The notes under the pieces are model-generated. The model made no database searches, was not told the origin of the DNA, and was given only the letters and a program-made list of their open reading frames with translations. 64,000 nucleotides of DNA, taken from assembly GCA_026399875.1 (NCBI GenBank), contig JAPLQF010000031.1, positions 1-64,000 of the forward strand, given 5' to 3'. Of the stretch, positions 27,101 through 37,000 are shown piece after piece. Each line of letters opens with the position of its first letter. Positions within the stretch are counted from its first letter, which is position 1. This DNA is from Burkholderiales bacterium. Lineage in GTDB: Bacteria > Pseudomonadota > Gammaproteobacteria > Burkholderiales > Burkholderiaceae_E. Position numbers and translations under genes: made by a program.

Positions 27101-28270
27101 ATGACCCTGCGTCGCAAGGCCTGCATTGCAGGTGCCTATGAACACCCGACCCGAAAGGCACCCGACAAGACCGTCGCCCAACTGCATGCCGAGTGCGCAC
27201 GCGGCGCGCTCGCTGACGCCGGCCTGACCATGGCAGATGTCGACGGCTATTTCTGCGCCGGCGATGCCCCCGGCATGGGCGCGGTCAACATGCTCGATTA
27301 CCTCGGGCTGATCAACGTGCGTTATGTCGACTCGACCGAAACCGGCGGCTCGTCCTACCTGCTGCATGTCGCTCATGCCGCTGCCGCGATTGCCGCCGGC
27401 AAGTGCAATGTCGCGCTCATTACCCTGGCCGGTCGGCCGCGCAGCGAGGGCTCGAGCGGTGTCGCACCGCGCGCGGTGGTCCCGAATGTGCCCGATGCGC
27501 CCTGGGAGTCGCTCTTCAGCCCGGTCACCGTCAACATGTATGCGCTGGTTGCCGCGCGCCACATGTATCAGTTCGGCACCACCTCCGAGCAGCTCGCCTG
27601 GATCAAGGTCGCCGCTGCAGCCCACGCCCAGCACAATCCGCACGCGATGCTGCGCGATCCGGTCACGGTGCAGGAAGTGCTCGATTCGCCGATGATTTCC
27701 GATCCGCTGCACAAGCTCGACTGCTGCGTGGTCAGCGACGGCGGCGGCGCGCTGGTGGTCACGCGACCCGAGATCGCGCGGTCCCTCAAGCGCCCGGTCA
27801 TCAACCTTTTGGGCGCAGGCGAAGCGGTCAAAGGCCAGCTCGGCGGGCAGGTCGATCTGAGCTGGTCGGCCGCAGCATTGTCGGGCCCCAAGGCCTTCGA
27901 AGAAGCCGGCGTCAAGCCCGCCGACATTCAATACGCCTCGATCTACGACAGCTTCACAATCACCGTGCTGATGCAGCTTGAAGACCTGGGCTTTTGCGCG
28001 AAAGGCCAGGGCGGCAAGTTCGTCGCCGACGGCAACCTGATCTCGGGTGTCGGCAAGCTGCCCTTCAATACCGACGGCGGCGGTCTGTGCAACAACCATC
28101 CCGCCAATCGTGGCGGCATCACCAAGGTGATCGAAGCGGTGCGTCAGCTGCGCGGCGAAGCCCATGCCAAGGTGCAGGTGCCGAATTGCACGCTGGCACT
28201 GGCGCAGGGCATCGGCGGATTGCTCGGCTCGCGCCACGGTTCCGGAACCCTGATCCTCGAGAGGGCATGA
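27101..28270 (+). CDS. Thiolase-fold lipid-transfer-like protein lacking nucleophilic Cys
   Basis: 389-aa thiolase-superfamily protein of the lipid-transfer/SCPx group. The N-terminal half has VAQLHAECARGALADAGL and GSSYLLHVAHAAAAIAAGK. At the place of the usual reactive cysteine the sequence reads DSTETGGSS, with Glu80 roughly aligned, and there is no Cys between residues 52 and 104. The C-terminal half keeps the NTDGGGLCNNHPANRGG segment with the conserved His. GGAGACG precedes the ATG. It overlaps the DUF35 gene by ATGA. Such pairs include Ltp2-ChsH2 type aldolases and BbsAB-like thiolases; loss of Cys argues for non-thiolytic chemistry here. Confidence 0.86.
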   Translation: MTLRRKACIAGAYEHPTRKAPDKTVAQLHAECARGALADAGLTMADVDGYFCAGDAPGMGAVNMLDYLGLINVRYVDSTETGGSSYLLHVAHAAAAIAAGKCNVALITLAGRPRSEGSSGVAPRAVVPNVPDAPWESLFSPVTVNMYALVAARHMYQFGTTSEQLAWIKVAAAAHAQHNPHAMLRDPVTVQEVLDSPMISDPLHKLDCCVVSDGGGALVVTRPEIARSLKRPVINLLGAGEAVKGQLGGQVDLSWSAAALSGPKAFEEAGVKPADIQYASIYDSFTITVLMQLEDLGFCAKGQGGKFVADGNLISGVGKLPFNTDGGGLCNNHPANRGGITKVIEAVRQLRGEAHAKVQVPNCTLALAQGIGGLLGSRHGSGTLILERA

Positions 28271-28671
28271 CCATGAGCACGATGAGCCAGGACCGCCCGC
28301 TGGGCGCAACCATCACCGATGCCGCGACCGAACCCTTCTGGGCAGCGGCAAAAGAAGGCGTGCTGAAATTTAGACGCTGCAGCGCATGTGCCAAACCCAA
28401 CTGGTATCCGCGCGCGGTCTGCCCCTATTGCTTCGGCGACACCGACTGGGAAGCCAGCAAAGGCACCGGCGAGATCTACAGCGTGAGCGTGACTCGCCGG
28501 GCAGGCCCTATCCCCTATGCGATCGCCTATGTCAGGCTTGACGAGGGCGTGACCATGCTGACCAACATCACCGATTGCGATCTCGATGCCCTGAAAATCG
28601 GTCAGCGTGTGAAGCTGGTTTTCAAACCCACCGAAGACGGCAACCATCTGCCGATGTTCACGCCGGTTTGA
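28267..28671 (+). CDS. Zn-ribbon/OB-fold acyl-CoA-associated protein (DUF35)
   Basis: 134-aa partner protein. A rubredoxin-like zinc ribbon CSACAKPNWYPRAVCPYC (C-x2-C-x10-C-x2-C) near residues 39-56 is followed by an OB-fold (EIYSVSVTRRAG to VKLVFKPTEDG). Members bind acyl-CoA and form complexes with thiolase-fold or MaoC-like enzymes. The start overlaps the preceding stop, so a stoichiometric complex is likely. Confidence 0.9.
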   Translation: MTMSTMSQDRPLGATITDAATEPFWAAAKEGVLKFRRCSACAKPNWYPRAVCPYCFGDTDWEASKGTGEIYSVSVTRRAGPIPYAIAYVRLDEGVTMLTNITDCDLDALKIGQRVKLVFKPTEDGNHLPMFTPV

Positions 28672-28747
28672 GTCGCAGCCAGGGGATTTGTCCCCGCGCC
28701 TGTCGGGCACGGTTAACATCGGGCCCTTTTCCACGCGGGAGGCGAGC

Positions 28748-29860
28748 ATGGGCCTGAGTCATCGTCGCGGTTTGATCATCGGCGGCGCCGCTGCGGCGGC
28801 GGCGGCCGCAGGTGGCTATTTCGCCTGGACATCTCGTCAGGTAAAGCCCGCGTCCACCAGGCCGGCGGTGCGTCTGGGCAACGGCAGCGACGGCCCGAAA
28901 GGCATGGCCTGGGTACCCGGCGGCGAATTCCTGATGGGCAGCGATCACAAGCTTGCTCAGGCCAATGAGCGGCCCACGCACCGGGTGACAGTGGCCGGCT
29001 TCTGGATGGACACCACGCATGTCACCAATGACCAGTTTGCCGAATTCATCAAGGCCACCGCTTACCGCACGACCGCCGAGAAGGCACCCGACTGGGAGAC
29101 CCTGAAGGTGCAGTTGCCCCCGGGCACACCACAGCCGCCGGCATCGGCGCTGGTGCCCGGCGCGATGGTCTTCACCGGGACCAGCCGGCCGGTCAGGCTC
29201 GATGACTACTCGCAGTGGTGGGCCTATGTGCCCGGCGCCAACTGGCAGCGGCCCTTCGGCCCGGATAGCAACATCACCGGCAAGGGGGACCATCCGGTCG
29301 TACAGGTGAGTTATGAAGACGCGCTGGCCTATGCCAAATGGGCCGGCAAGCGGCTGCCGACCGAAGCCGAATGGGAGTTTGCCGCGCGTGGCGGCCTCGA
29401 TCAGGCCACCTATGCCTGGGGTGATCAGTTTGAGCCCGAAGGCAAGATGCTCGCCAATATCTGGGATGTGAAGGCCAAGCCCTTCCCGGTGATCAGCGCC
29501 AAGGCAGGCGGCGCCACCGGCACCACACCGGTCGCGACCTTTCCCCAGAACGGCTATGGCCTCTTCGATATGACCGGCAATGCCTGGCAATGGGTTGCCG
29601 ACTGGTATCGCGCCGATTACTTCACGCAACAGGCAAGCAGTGCCGGCAACCGGCCGATCACCGATCCGAAGGGGCCGCAGGACTCCTTCGATCCGGCCGA
29701 CCCGGGCGTGCCGCCGAACGCGCCCAAACGCGTGATCCGCGGCGGATCGTTCCTGTGCAACGAGGACTACTGCATGTCGTATCGGCCGAGTGCCCGGCGA
29801 GGCACCGATCCCTACAACCCGATGTCGCACATCGGATTCAGGTTGGCCAGGTCGGCCTGA
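28748..29860 (+). CDS. Formylglycine-generating enzyme, membrane-anchored/Tat-exported
   Basis: 370-aa FGE-sulfatase (SUMF1) family protein. The N-terminus SHRRGLIIGG followed by a long hydrophobic Ala-rich stretch is a Tat-like signal or anchor. The catalytic domain runs from MAWVPGGEFLMGSD to the end. It has WEFAARGG, the FDMTGNAWQWVADWY block and GGSFLCNEDYCMSYRPSARRG. Cys337 and Cys342 match the copper-binding cysteine pair of true FGEs; many family members lack them. FGE oxidises a sulfatase active-site cysteine to formylglycine. No sulfatase gene lies in the window. Start chosen at an ATG preceded by GGAGGCGAGC. Confidence 0.88.
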   Translation: MGLSHRRGLIIGGAAAAAAAAGGYFAWTSRQVKPASTRPAVRLGNGSDGPKGMAWVPGGEFLMGSDHKLAQANERPTHRVTVAGFWMDTTHVTNDQFAEFIKATAYRTTAEKAPDWETLKVQLPPGTPQPPASALVPGAMVFTGTSRPVRLDDYSQWWAYVPGANWQRPFGPDSNITGKGDHPVVQVSYEDALAYAKWAGKRLPTEAEWEFAARGGLDQATYAWGDQFEPEGKMLANIWDVKAKPFPVISAKAGGATGTTPVATFPQNGYGLFDMTGNAWQWVADWYRADYFTQQASSAGNRPITDPKGPQDSFDPADPGVPPNAPKRVIRGGSFLCNEDYCMSYRPSARRGTDPYNPMSHIGFRLARSA

Positions 29861-29905
29861 ACGCCGCGGATTCGCGGCAAGCGATCGACCGCTGCGAGCA
29901 GCGTC

Positions 29906-30721
29906 TCAGACCGCGATGCCCTCGACTGCCCTCGGCTTCTCGAGCCCGTTCAGGCACCTGATGTTGCCCTGCGCCATCTTGGCCTTCATCAGACCGATAT
30001 TGACCGCCACCTCGGATTCCAGATAGACCTGCCTGTGGTGCAGGTGGTAGAGCAGACAGGCGTGCTTTACGTTGCGCAGTTCGAGGCCATGTTTGAGCAG
30101 TCGCCACTCGATATCGGTGTCCTCACCGATCCCGGCCCGCACATAGTCTTCGTCAAAGCCGTTGAGTTCGAGAAGATGGGCTTTCAGGATGCCCCAGTTG
30201 CATCCCCAGATCGCAGACTCGCGAGGCGCCTTCTTCAGCCAGGGCAGATAGAGCGCGCACTCGATCTTCTTTGAACCCGACAGCATGATGTCGATCAGCG
30301 TCGGCGGATTGGGACAGCGACCCTCAAGCAGCCTGCGGCTGATCGACGCCGACAGCATCACCCGCCGACCATGCAGCGCCACGCGCGGGGCAGCATGGCG
30401 TCGATAGGCTTCGATGAACCAGGGATGGGGAATGCAGTCGCCGTCGATGAAGACGATGAAATCGCCTCGCGACGCACGAATGCCTTCGTTCAGCACCTTG
30501 TTCTTTCGAAAACCCTCATCAGGCTGCGACACATGCCTCAGGACAAACTTTGCCCGGTTGAGCCAGGCGGCCACGCAGTCGCTGATCGATGGGTCCTGAT
30601 CGTCTTCGCATACGACGACTTCAAAGTGGGTATCGGTCTGCCGATTGAAGGCATCGAGAATCAGCTCGAGGTTTTCGCGCTTTTTGTAGACCGACACCAA
30701 TACCGACACTGGCAGGCTCAT
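29906..30721 (-). CDS. Family 2 glycosyltransferase
   Basis: 271-aa GT-A fold enzyme. The N-terminus VSVLVSVYKKRENLELILDAF is the nucleotide-sugar domain, with VVVCEDDQDPS and the metal-binding FIDGDCIPHPWF (DxD-type). The C-terminal part shows WGCNWGILKAHLLELNGFDEDY and GIGEDTDIEWRLLKHG, as in GT2 enzymes with a galactosyltransferase-like C-terminal half. No signal peptide or transmembrane segment, so a cytoplasmic, probably envelope-polysaccharide enzyme. It stands alone, convergent with the FGE gene; a GCCGCG/CGCGGC stem (29863-29878) lies between them. Confidence 0.87.
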   Translation of the reverse strand: MSLPVSVLVSVYKKRENLELILDAFNRQTDTHFEVVVCEDDQDPSISDCVAAWLNRAKFVLRHVSQPDEGFRKNKVLNEGIRASRGDFIVFIDGDCIPHPWFIEAYRRHAAPRVALHGRRVMLSASISRRLLEGRCPNPPTLIDIMLSGSKKIECALYLPWLKKAPRESAIWGCNWGILKAHLLELNGFDEDYVRAGIGEDTDIEWRLLKHGLELRNVKHACLLYHLHHRQVYLESEVAVNIGLMKAKMAQGNIRCLNGLEKPRAVEGIAV

Positions 30722-30896
30722 GATCCGACCGATTTCAACAGGACACAGAACTGGGATTCACAAATGATTACACGAGTGGGGCTCGGGTCAGAACCGATCC
30801 GGAATCTTGCAATTTATCCCGATCAGTCACACCCTTGGCGGCTACCCCAACAGACTTAGCCAGTGCCACGCACCGGCCGCCATAAGGAATTGAACG

Positions 30897-31664
30897 ATGA
30901 GTGATCCAAGGGTTTGCGTTGTGACCGGTTCATCAGCCGGTATCGGTGCGGCCACCGCCCGCCTTTTCGCGAGCAAGGGCTGGCGCGTGGTGATCAACTA
31001 TTCGCGCGACCCGGTTCCGGCTCAGGAAGTGGCCAAGGCCTGCCAGGCACTCGGCGCCGAAACCATGACGGTCAAGTGCAATGTCGCAAGCGACGAAGGC
31101 TGCCGCGCCCTGGCACAGGAAGTCGAAAAGCGCTGGGGTCGGGTCGACGTGCTGGTCAACAATGCCGGCACCACCCGCTTCGTCGACATCAAGAACCTCG
31201 ACGGCCTGTCGGCTGAAGACTTCCATTCGATCTACGACGTCAATGTGATCGGCGCCTATCAGATGACCCGCGCGCTCTTGCCGATGCTCAAGCGCCATCC
31301 TGTGACCGGCGTGGTCAATGTCTCCTCGATCGCCTCGATGATGGGCACCGGCTCGTCAATCGCCTATATGGCATCGAAGGGCGCTCTCAATGCCATGACC
31401 TTCGGTCTGGCGCGCGCGCTGGGCCCGGATGTGCGGGTCAATGCGATCGCGCCCGGACTGGTCGATTCAGACTGGCTGCGCACCGGGCTGGGCGCCGACC
31501 GTTTCGATGCGTCGGTGAAATCCTATAAATCGCGATCCGCGCTGGCCCAGGTCATCGACCCGGAAGACATCGCCAGGACAGCCTGGTATCTGGGCGTGGA
31601 AGCGACCAAGACCACCGGTGAAGTCTTGCTGGTCGATGCCGGGTTGCGAATCACCCGGGCCTGA
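30897..31664 (+). CDS. SDR family oxidoreductase (FabG-like)
   Basis: 255-aa classical SDR: VVTGSSAGIGAATARLFASKGW cofactor motif, NNAGTTRFVD, and catalytic SSIASMMGTGSSIAYMASKGALN with Ser, Tyr, Lys. The VNAIAPGLVDSDW segment follows. The sequence NYSRDP after beta-2 suggests NADP preference. TAAGGAATTG precedes the ATG. Standalone, convergent with the HiPIP gene only three bases away. The 175 bases upstream (30722-30896) contain nothing recognisable beyond promoter space. Confidence 0.87.
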   Translation: MSDPRVCVVTGSSAGIGAATARLFASKGWRVVINYSRDPVPAQEVAKACQALGAETMTVKCNVASDEGCRALAQEVEKRWGRVDVLVNNAGTTRFVDIKNLDGLSAEDFHSIYDVNVIGAYQMTRALLPMLKRHPVTGVVNVSSIASMMGTGSSIAYMASKGALNAMTFGLARALGPDVRVNAIAPGLVDSDWLRTGLGADRFDASVKSYKSRSALAQVIDPEDIARTAWYLGVEATKTTGEVLLVDAGLRITRA

Positions 31665-31667
31665 CGA

Positions 31668-31967
31668 TCAGCCTTTTCTAGCGTAAGCGGTGCACCAGGC
31701 TCCTGCAGCCACCAGCTTGCCGGCAAACAGAGGGCAGCCGCCCGAGGCATCGCCGGCTTTTCCTTGATAAAGCGCGCAGCTGCTGCACGCAGCACCGGCC
31801 TTGTATTTCGGATCTTTGGAAGTGGCCGCCTTTTCCTTGTAGCCAAGGCTGGTGGCGATCGCATCGGATTCCTTGAGCATGGCAGGCTGGGCTCTGGCTG
31901 CCGTGCCGGCAGCCAGAGCGGCGCAACCAAGGCTGAACTGAACGACAAATTCACGACGTGATGACAT
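31668..31967 (-). CDS. High-potential iron-sulfur protein (HiPIP)
   Basis: 99-aa exported 4Fe-4S electron carrier. A twin-arginine signal (SRREFVVQFSLG) ends near AARAQP at residue 27. The mature protein has four cluster cysteines: CSSC, GGCPLF and WCTAYA. HiPIPs carry electrons in the periplasm, usually from the bc1 complex to a terminal acceptor. A perfect TATAAT lies upstream. Confidence 0.94.
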   Translation of the reverse strand: MSSRREFVVQFSLGCAALAAGTAARAQPAMLKESDAIATSLGYKEKAATSKDPKYKAGAACSSCALYQGKAGDASGGCPLFAGKLVAAGAWCTAYARKG

Positions 31968-32013
31968 GGACGAACTCCAACAATGAGTGAGCCGGTCGGC
32001 CCGTGGGGGGCCG

Positions 32014-32019
32014 ATTATA
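32014..32019 (-). promoter_or_regulatory. -10 element of the HiPIP gene
   Basis: TATAAT on the minus strand, 47 bases before the HiPIP ATG. The -35 side is poor. A G/C-rich stem (TCGGCCC ... GGGCCGA) lies immediately downstream in the transcript. Confidence 0.4.
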
Positions 32020-32035
32020 GGCGCTCAGACCTGTT

Positions 32036-32938
32036 TCAGGCGAGCCGGCCGGCCTGGAAGTCGGCCACCGCCTGGCGGATCTGGTCGGTGGTGTTCATCA
32101 CGAAGGGGCCGTACTGGACGATCGGCTCGCGCAGGGGCTCACCGGCAATCAGCAGGGCACGCGCATCCTCGGTTGCCCGGATCGCCACCCCATCGGCATC
32201 GGCCGCATTGGCCAGAATCGCCATGCGGCCGGCGGGTATGGTTGTGCCTTCGATCTCGAGCGAACCGCGATAGACATAGACGAAGGCATTGCGCGACGCC
32301 GGCAAAGACTGCGTGAACCGGCTGCCCGCAGGCATCTCGAGATCGAGATAGAGGGGCTCGGTGCCGGCGCGCAGGACAGCGCCATCGATGCCATGGCTGC
32401 GACCCGCAATCACGACCACCCTGACGCCTGCGTCGGTCTGAAAACCCGGCAGGTCGGCGGCGGTGAAATCGCGGTACCAGGGCGGGCGCATCTTGTCGGC
32501 AGACGGCAGGTTGAGCCAGAGCTGAAAGCCCTCCATCAGGCCATCCTGCTGTTCGGGTAACTCGGAATGAATCACCCCACTCCCGGCAGTCATCCATTGC
32601 ACGCCGCCGTTTTCGATCAGGCCCTCGTTGCCGGCACTGTCGCGATGACGCATACGGCCTTCGATCATGAAGGTGACGGTCTCGAATCCTCGGTGCGGAT
32701 GATCGGGAAACCCGGCAAGATAGTCGTCGGGGTTGTCACTGTGAAAGGCATCAAGCATCAGGAAGGGGTCAAGCCGGCGCTGCAGCGACTGGGTCAGCAC
32801 CCGGTCGAGTTTGACGCCAGCCCCATCGGAGGTCGGCTGACCGGCCACCAGGCGCTCGACACGCCGTGGCAGGGTCAGGGCGTCGCCCCGGGAAGTCGGA
32901 GCGGGCGGTTTCGGCGAAGCAGCGGAGTCGGGGGTCAT
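32036..32938 (-). CDS. Pirin family protein
   Basis: 300-aa bicupin. The N-terminal cupin carries LDPFLMLDAFHSDNPDDY, FPDHPHRGFETVTFMIEGRM and the metal-binding HRDSAGNEGLIENGGVQWMTAGSGVIHSE segment. The C-terminal cupin is more divergent. Some pirins are quercetin dioxygenases or redox-sensing regulators; the role here is unknown. The frame is open far upstream, but the ATG at 32938 matches the family start after a short Pro/Ser-rich tail. Confidence 0.9.
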   Translation of the reverse strand: MTPDSAASPKPPAPTSRGDALTLPRRVERLVAGQPTSDGAGVKLDRVLTQSLQRRLDPFLMLDAFHSDNPDDYLAGFPDHPHRGFETVTFMIEGRMRHRDSAGNEGLIENGGVQWMTAGSGVIHSELPEQQDGLMEGFQLWLNLPSADKMRPPWYRDFTAADLPGFQTDAGVRVVVIAGRSHGIDGAVLRAGTEPLYLDLEMPAGSRFTQSLPASRNAFVYVYRGSLEIEGTTIPAGRMAILANAADADGVAIRATEDARALLIAGEPLREPIVQYGPFVMNTTDQIRQAVADFQAGRLA

Positions 32939-33161
32939 GTCGGGGAATCCTGGACGCAGGGCGTCGGTCGTGGGGCCTCGGTCAGCAATCGGGAGATTAG
33001 CAGGCAAGCCTTCTTCGACAGTCACTTGCCGACCATCCGCCCGTGCTGCCGTTTGGAAGGCACGTGCTGACGCACATCGGTCAGTTCGGCATCCAATCGT
33101 GGTGGGCCATCGTGTCCGGATCAGGAAACGCATCTTTCGGCGACAAACGGGAGCTTCAACA

Positions 33162-34004
33162 ATGCACAGTTCGAATCGACGCAGCGCCCTGGCGCTCATC
33201 ACGGGGCTGTTCGCGGCAACAGCCCAGGCCCAACCGGCCTCGGCTACTTCCTCGGGCCCCCCCGGCGCAACAGCCGGCAGCGGTCGCCTCGAGCGCATCA
33301 AGGCAAGCGGCACCCTGCGAGTGTGCATCTGGCCCGACTATTACGGCATCTCGTTTCGCAACCCCAAGAACGGTGAGTTATCCGGTGTCGACGAAATGCT
33401 GTCGGCGCAGTTTGCCCGCGAACTCGGTGTCAAGCCGGTCTATGTCGACACCACCTTTGCAACCTTTACCGACGACCTGCTCGCCGACCGATGCGACATC
33501 GCGATGTTCGGGGTGGGTATCACGCCCTCACGCGCTGCCCTGGTGAAGTTTTCCCAGCCCTATCTGCGCAGCGACATCTACGCGGTGACCACCAAGAGCC
33601 ATCCCTCGCTCAAGACCTGGGACGACATCGACAAACCGGGACGCGTGGTCGCGGTACAGGCAGGCACCTTCATGGAGCCGGTCATGAAAGGCAACCTGAA
33701 GCAGGCCGAACTGATGGCGGTCAAGCTGCCCAATACCCGTGAGCGCGAGGTGCAATCGGGCCGCGCCGATGTCTTCATGACCGACTATCCCTACAGCCGC
33801 CGGGTGCTCGACAATGCCGACTGGGCGCGCGTCATTCCCCCTGATCGTCCGGTCAACCCGGTCTCCTACGCCTATGCGGTCGCCCCGGGGGATGAAGCCT
33901 GGCTGGCGCGCATCGACAAGTTCGTGGTCGACATCAAGCGCGACGGGCGACTCCTGAGTGCCGCCAAGGCCTTCAAACTGGAACCAATCGTCCTCAACCA
34001 GTGA
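33162..34004 (+). CDS. Extracellular solute-binding protein, family 3
   Basis: 280-aa periplasmic binding protein of the amino-acid (PBPb) type. A signal peptide ends near ATAQAQPA, then a short Gly/Ser linker and SGTLRVCIWPDYYGISFRNP begins the binding fold. GELSGVDEMLSAQFARELGV and DIAMFGVGITPSRAALVKFSQPYLRSD are characteristic. No permease or ATPase gene accompanies it. Its stop overlaps the GTG start of a hybrid histidine kinase, so it may be a sensory co-receptor rather than a transport component. Confidence 0.88.
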   Translation: MHSSNRRSALALITGLFAATAQAQPASATSSGPPGATAGSGRLERIKASGTLRVCIWPDYYGISFRNPKNGELSGVDEMLSAQFARELGVKPVYVDTTFATFTDDLLADRCDIAMFGVGITPSRAALVKFSQPYLRSDIYAVTTKSHPSLKTWDDIDKPGRVVAVQAGTFMEPVMKGNLKQAELMAVKLPNTREREVQSGRADVFMTDYPYSRRVLDNADWARVIPPDRPVNPVSYAYAVAPGDEAWLARIDKFVVDIKRDGRLLSAAKAFKLEPIVLNQ

Positions 34005-37000
34005 CCACGCCTGACCTTCATCCGACGGAACGCACCAGCCGCCTCGAGCGGCTGATCGTGCTGGCCGGCATCCTGTGCGCCGTGGTGATCATCGGCGCCA
34101 CCCTCTCGCACAGCCTGCAGCTGCGCGACGAGATGCGTCTCGACGCGCAGGACAGAGTGAAGACGGTCTCCCGGATCCTGACGCAGGAGGTCAACCGCAG
34201 CCTGATGCGAACCCGCGGGCTGCTCGAACAGGTCGATGAGCTGAATGGCGGCCCAATGGCGATCGAGTCTGCCGACTTCACCGCCAGACTCGACGCAATG
34301 ACCCGCCTGCACTTCCTGCTGCGCGAGGTGGCGATCGTCGACAGCAATGGCCGCATCGTCGCGTCTTCAAACTCCCGCAGCATCGGTCTCGATGTCTCAG
34401 GCTATGACTTTGCTGCAACCGAGGCCCGCCAGCGCCTGTTCATCGGGCAACCGAAGGCCGGACGCAGCTTCTCGCGCAGTGCCTCGGGACTCGAGGGCCC
34501 GGCTCATGCGGTCGACGGCTTCATCACGGTGTCGCGTCCGCTTGGCGGCAAAACTGCAGGTTTTCTGGCAGTGGCGGTCATCGGGGCAGACAGCCTGATC
34601 GGCGATCTGCGATTCATGGCATCGATGGGGTCGGAGGTCCTGAACCTCTACCGTTATGACGGCAAGTCGCTGGCCTCCAGTGCGGCGCCAGGCATGCAGG
34701 ACACGCTGGCGCATCCGATCTTCCGGGACTTTCTGCCCAATCTCGAGACCGGCAGTTTCAATCACACCACCAGCGACGGCAACCACTGGCTGGCGCATTT
34801 CGCCACCACCGCCGAGTTCCCGGTCGTGGTCGAAGTCTGCTTGCCCGAGGCGCTGGTGGTTGCACGCTGGCAAAAAGAACTGGTGGCACCGCTGTCGATC
34901 CTGGCAGCCACGCTGATCGCATTGTTCATCTTTACCCGAACGGCGCAGCAGGCCTTGCGCCAGCGCGCAAACTCGCAGGAGGAGTCGGCCAGTCAGGCGC
35001 GGCGCCTGCGCAATATCCTCGATTCAGCCGCTGACGCCATCGTCACGGTGGATGTGAACAGCATCGTGCACGAATACAACCGTGCGGCCGAACAGGTCTT
35101 TCGAATTCCGGCCGATCAGGCAATCGGCCGGCATGCCTCGGCGCTGCTCTCTCCGGACGAGTCGGTCGGTTATCAGTCACTGGTCGACTATTACCTGCGA
35201 ACCGGTACGGCCCCCAGGTTTGCCGATGGCCAGAAAATCAAGACCAGGCGCCGTGATGGCACCGAGATGGTGCTGTCTTATGCCATCAGCGAAGTCACCA
35301 TCAAGGACGAGCGGCTGCTCACCTGCATCTTTCGGGACATCACTAACGAACAGCAGGCCAGTGCGCGATTCAGAACGCTGTTTCAGCGCTCGGGCCAGCC
35401 CACCCTGCTGTTTTCCGATAGCGGACTCATCGACTGCAATCAGGCGGCGACCAAGCTGTTCGGCGCCGAGGTCAGGGGGATATTGCTCGGCCTGCGGATC
35501 GAGGACCTGGCAGTCAAGGAAATGAACGGAGTGCGCCTGGCCGAGGAGCTCGACAAGGTCAGGCAGATCGCCCGCGAGCGCGGCGCCTGCCGCATGAACT
35601 GGGCGGCCCGTACGCTCGACGGCCGCGAAGTCCCGCTCGAGATCACCATGACGCCGATCTATCTGGACAGTGGCGAAGCGATGCTGTTCACCTGCTCGGA
35701 CATCACCGAACGGCAACGCTACGAGGATGGCCTGCGTCAGGCGCGCGACGCCGCCGAAGCCGCCGCGAAAGCCAAGTCACGCTTTCTCGCGGTCATGAGC
35801 CATGAATTACGCACGCCGATGACCGGCATCCTGGGGATGATCGAACTGCTGGAAGAAACCTCGCTTCCCGCGGTGCAGCAGCGCCAGGTCGGGATCCTCA
35901 ACAAATCGGCCAGCGCGCTGATGTCGGTGCTCAACGACATTCTCGATTATTCGAAGATCGAGGCCGGTCGCCTCGAACTCGAACAGATCGACTTCGATCC
36001 GGCTCAGATCGTTCGCGAGGTGATCGACGCGCTTGCCCATGCGGCGACTCGACGCCAGAACACCCTGCAGGCCCACTGGGGCGACACACCGCTGCCGCTC
36101 TTGCATGGCGATCCGACACGGGTCAAGCAGGTGCTCTTCAACCTGGTCGGCAATGCGGTCAAGTTCACCGAACACGGTTCGATCGTGGTTCATGTGGCGG
36201 CGCAGCCGCCTCGGGCCGACGGTCAGGTGGCGATTCAGATCGAGGTCCGCGACACTGGCATCGGCATCGCGCCCGAGGTGCAGCAGACCCTCTTTCAGCC
36301 CTTCCAGCAGGCCGATACCTCGACCACGCGACGCTTCGGCGGAACCGGCCTTGGGCTGGCGATCTGCCGGCATCTGGTCGATGCGATGGATGGCAGGATC
36401 AGCGTAGAAAGCGAAGTCGGGAAGGGCTCGGTCTTTCGCGTCGAACTCGAACTTGCCCGGGCCAATGGCGTGATGGCAACCGTCCCGAAGACCCTCGCCT
36501 CGGATACCACTGGGCGGGTGCGCAGCCTGCGCATTCTGGTCGCCGAAGACAACCCGACCAATCGACTGCTGATCGAGACCCGCCTGAGCCGCGCCGGGCA
36601 CCAGCTCGATCTGGTCGATGACGGAAAGCAGGCGCTTGAAGCGGCATCGACCGGTGATTTCGATCTGATCCTGATGGACATGCAGATGCCGGTGCTCGAC
36701 GGCATGGGCGCGACCCGCGCCATCCGCGCGCTCCCTGATGCCAAGCGCAGCCGGATTCCGATCATCGCTCTGACGGCCGACGCCCTGCCCGAGTTGCGCG
36801 ATGAATACATGGCCAGCGGGCTGGACGACTACCAGACCAAACCGATCGACTGGGTCGAACTCGATGCCGCCATCCTTCGCAACCTGCCCTGGGCTGCGGC
36901 AGACGCCACGGCGGGCCAGATGGCCTCACCCGTGTCTGTGCATGTCCATCAGCAATCCCGGGAACCGGTGACCGAGCAGGCCCGCGAGGATGCTGCCCCG

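Noticed and set aside
27101-28270. Ordinary acetyl-CoA acetyltransferase call
   Set aside because: The region of the reactive cysteine has no Cys, so a plain thiolase function is not supported.
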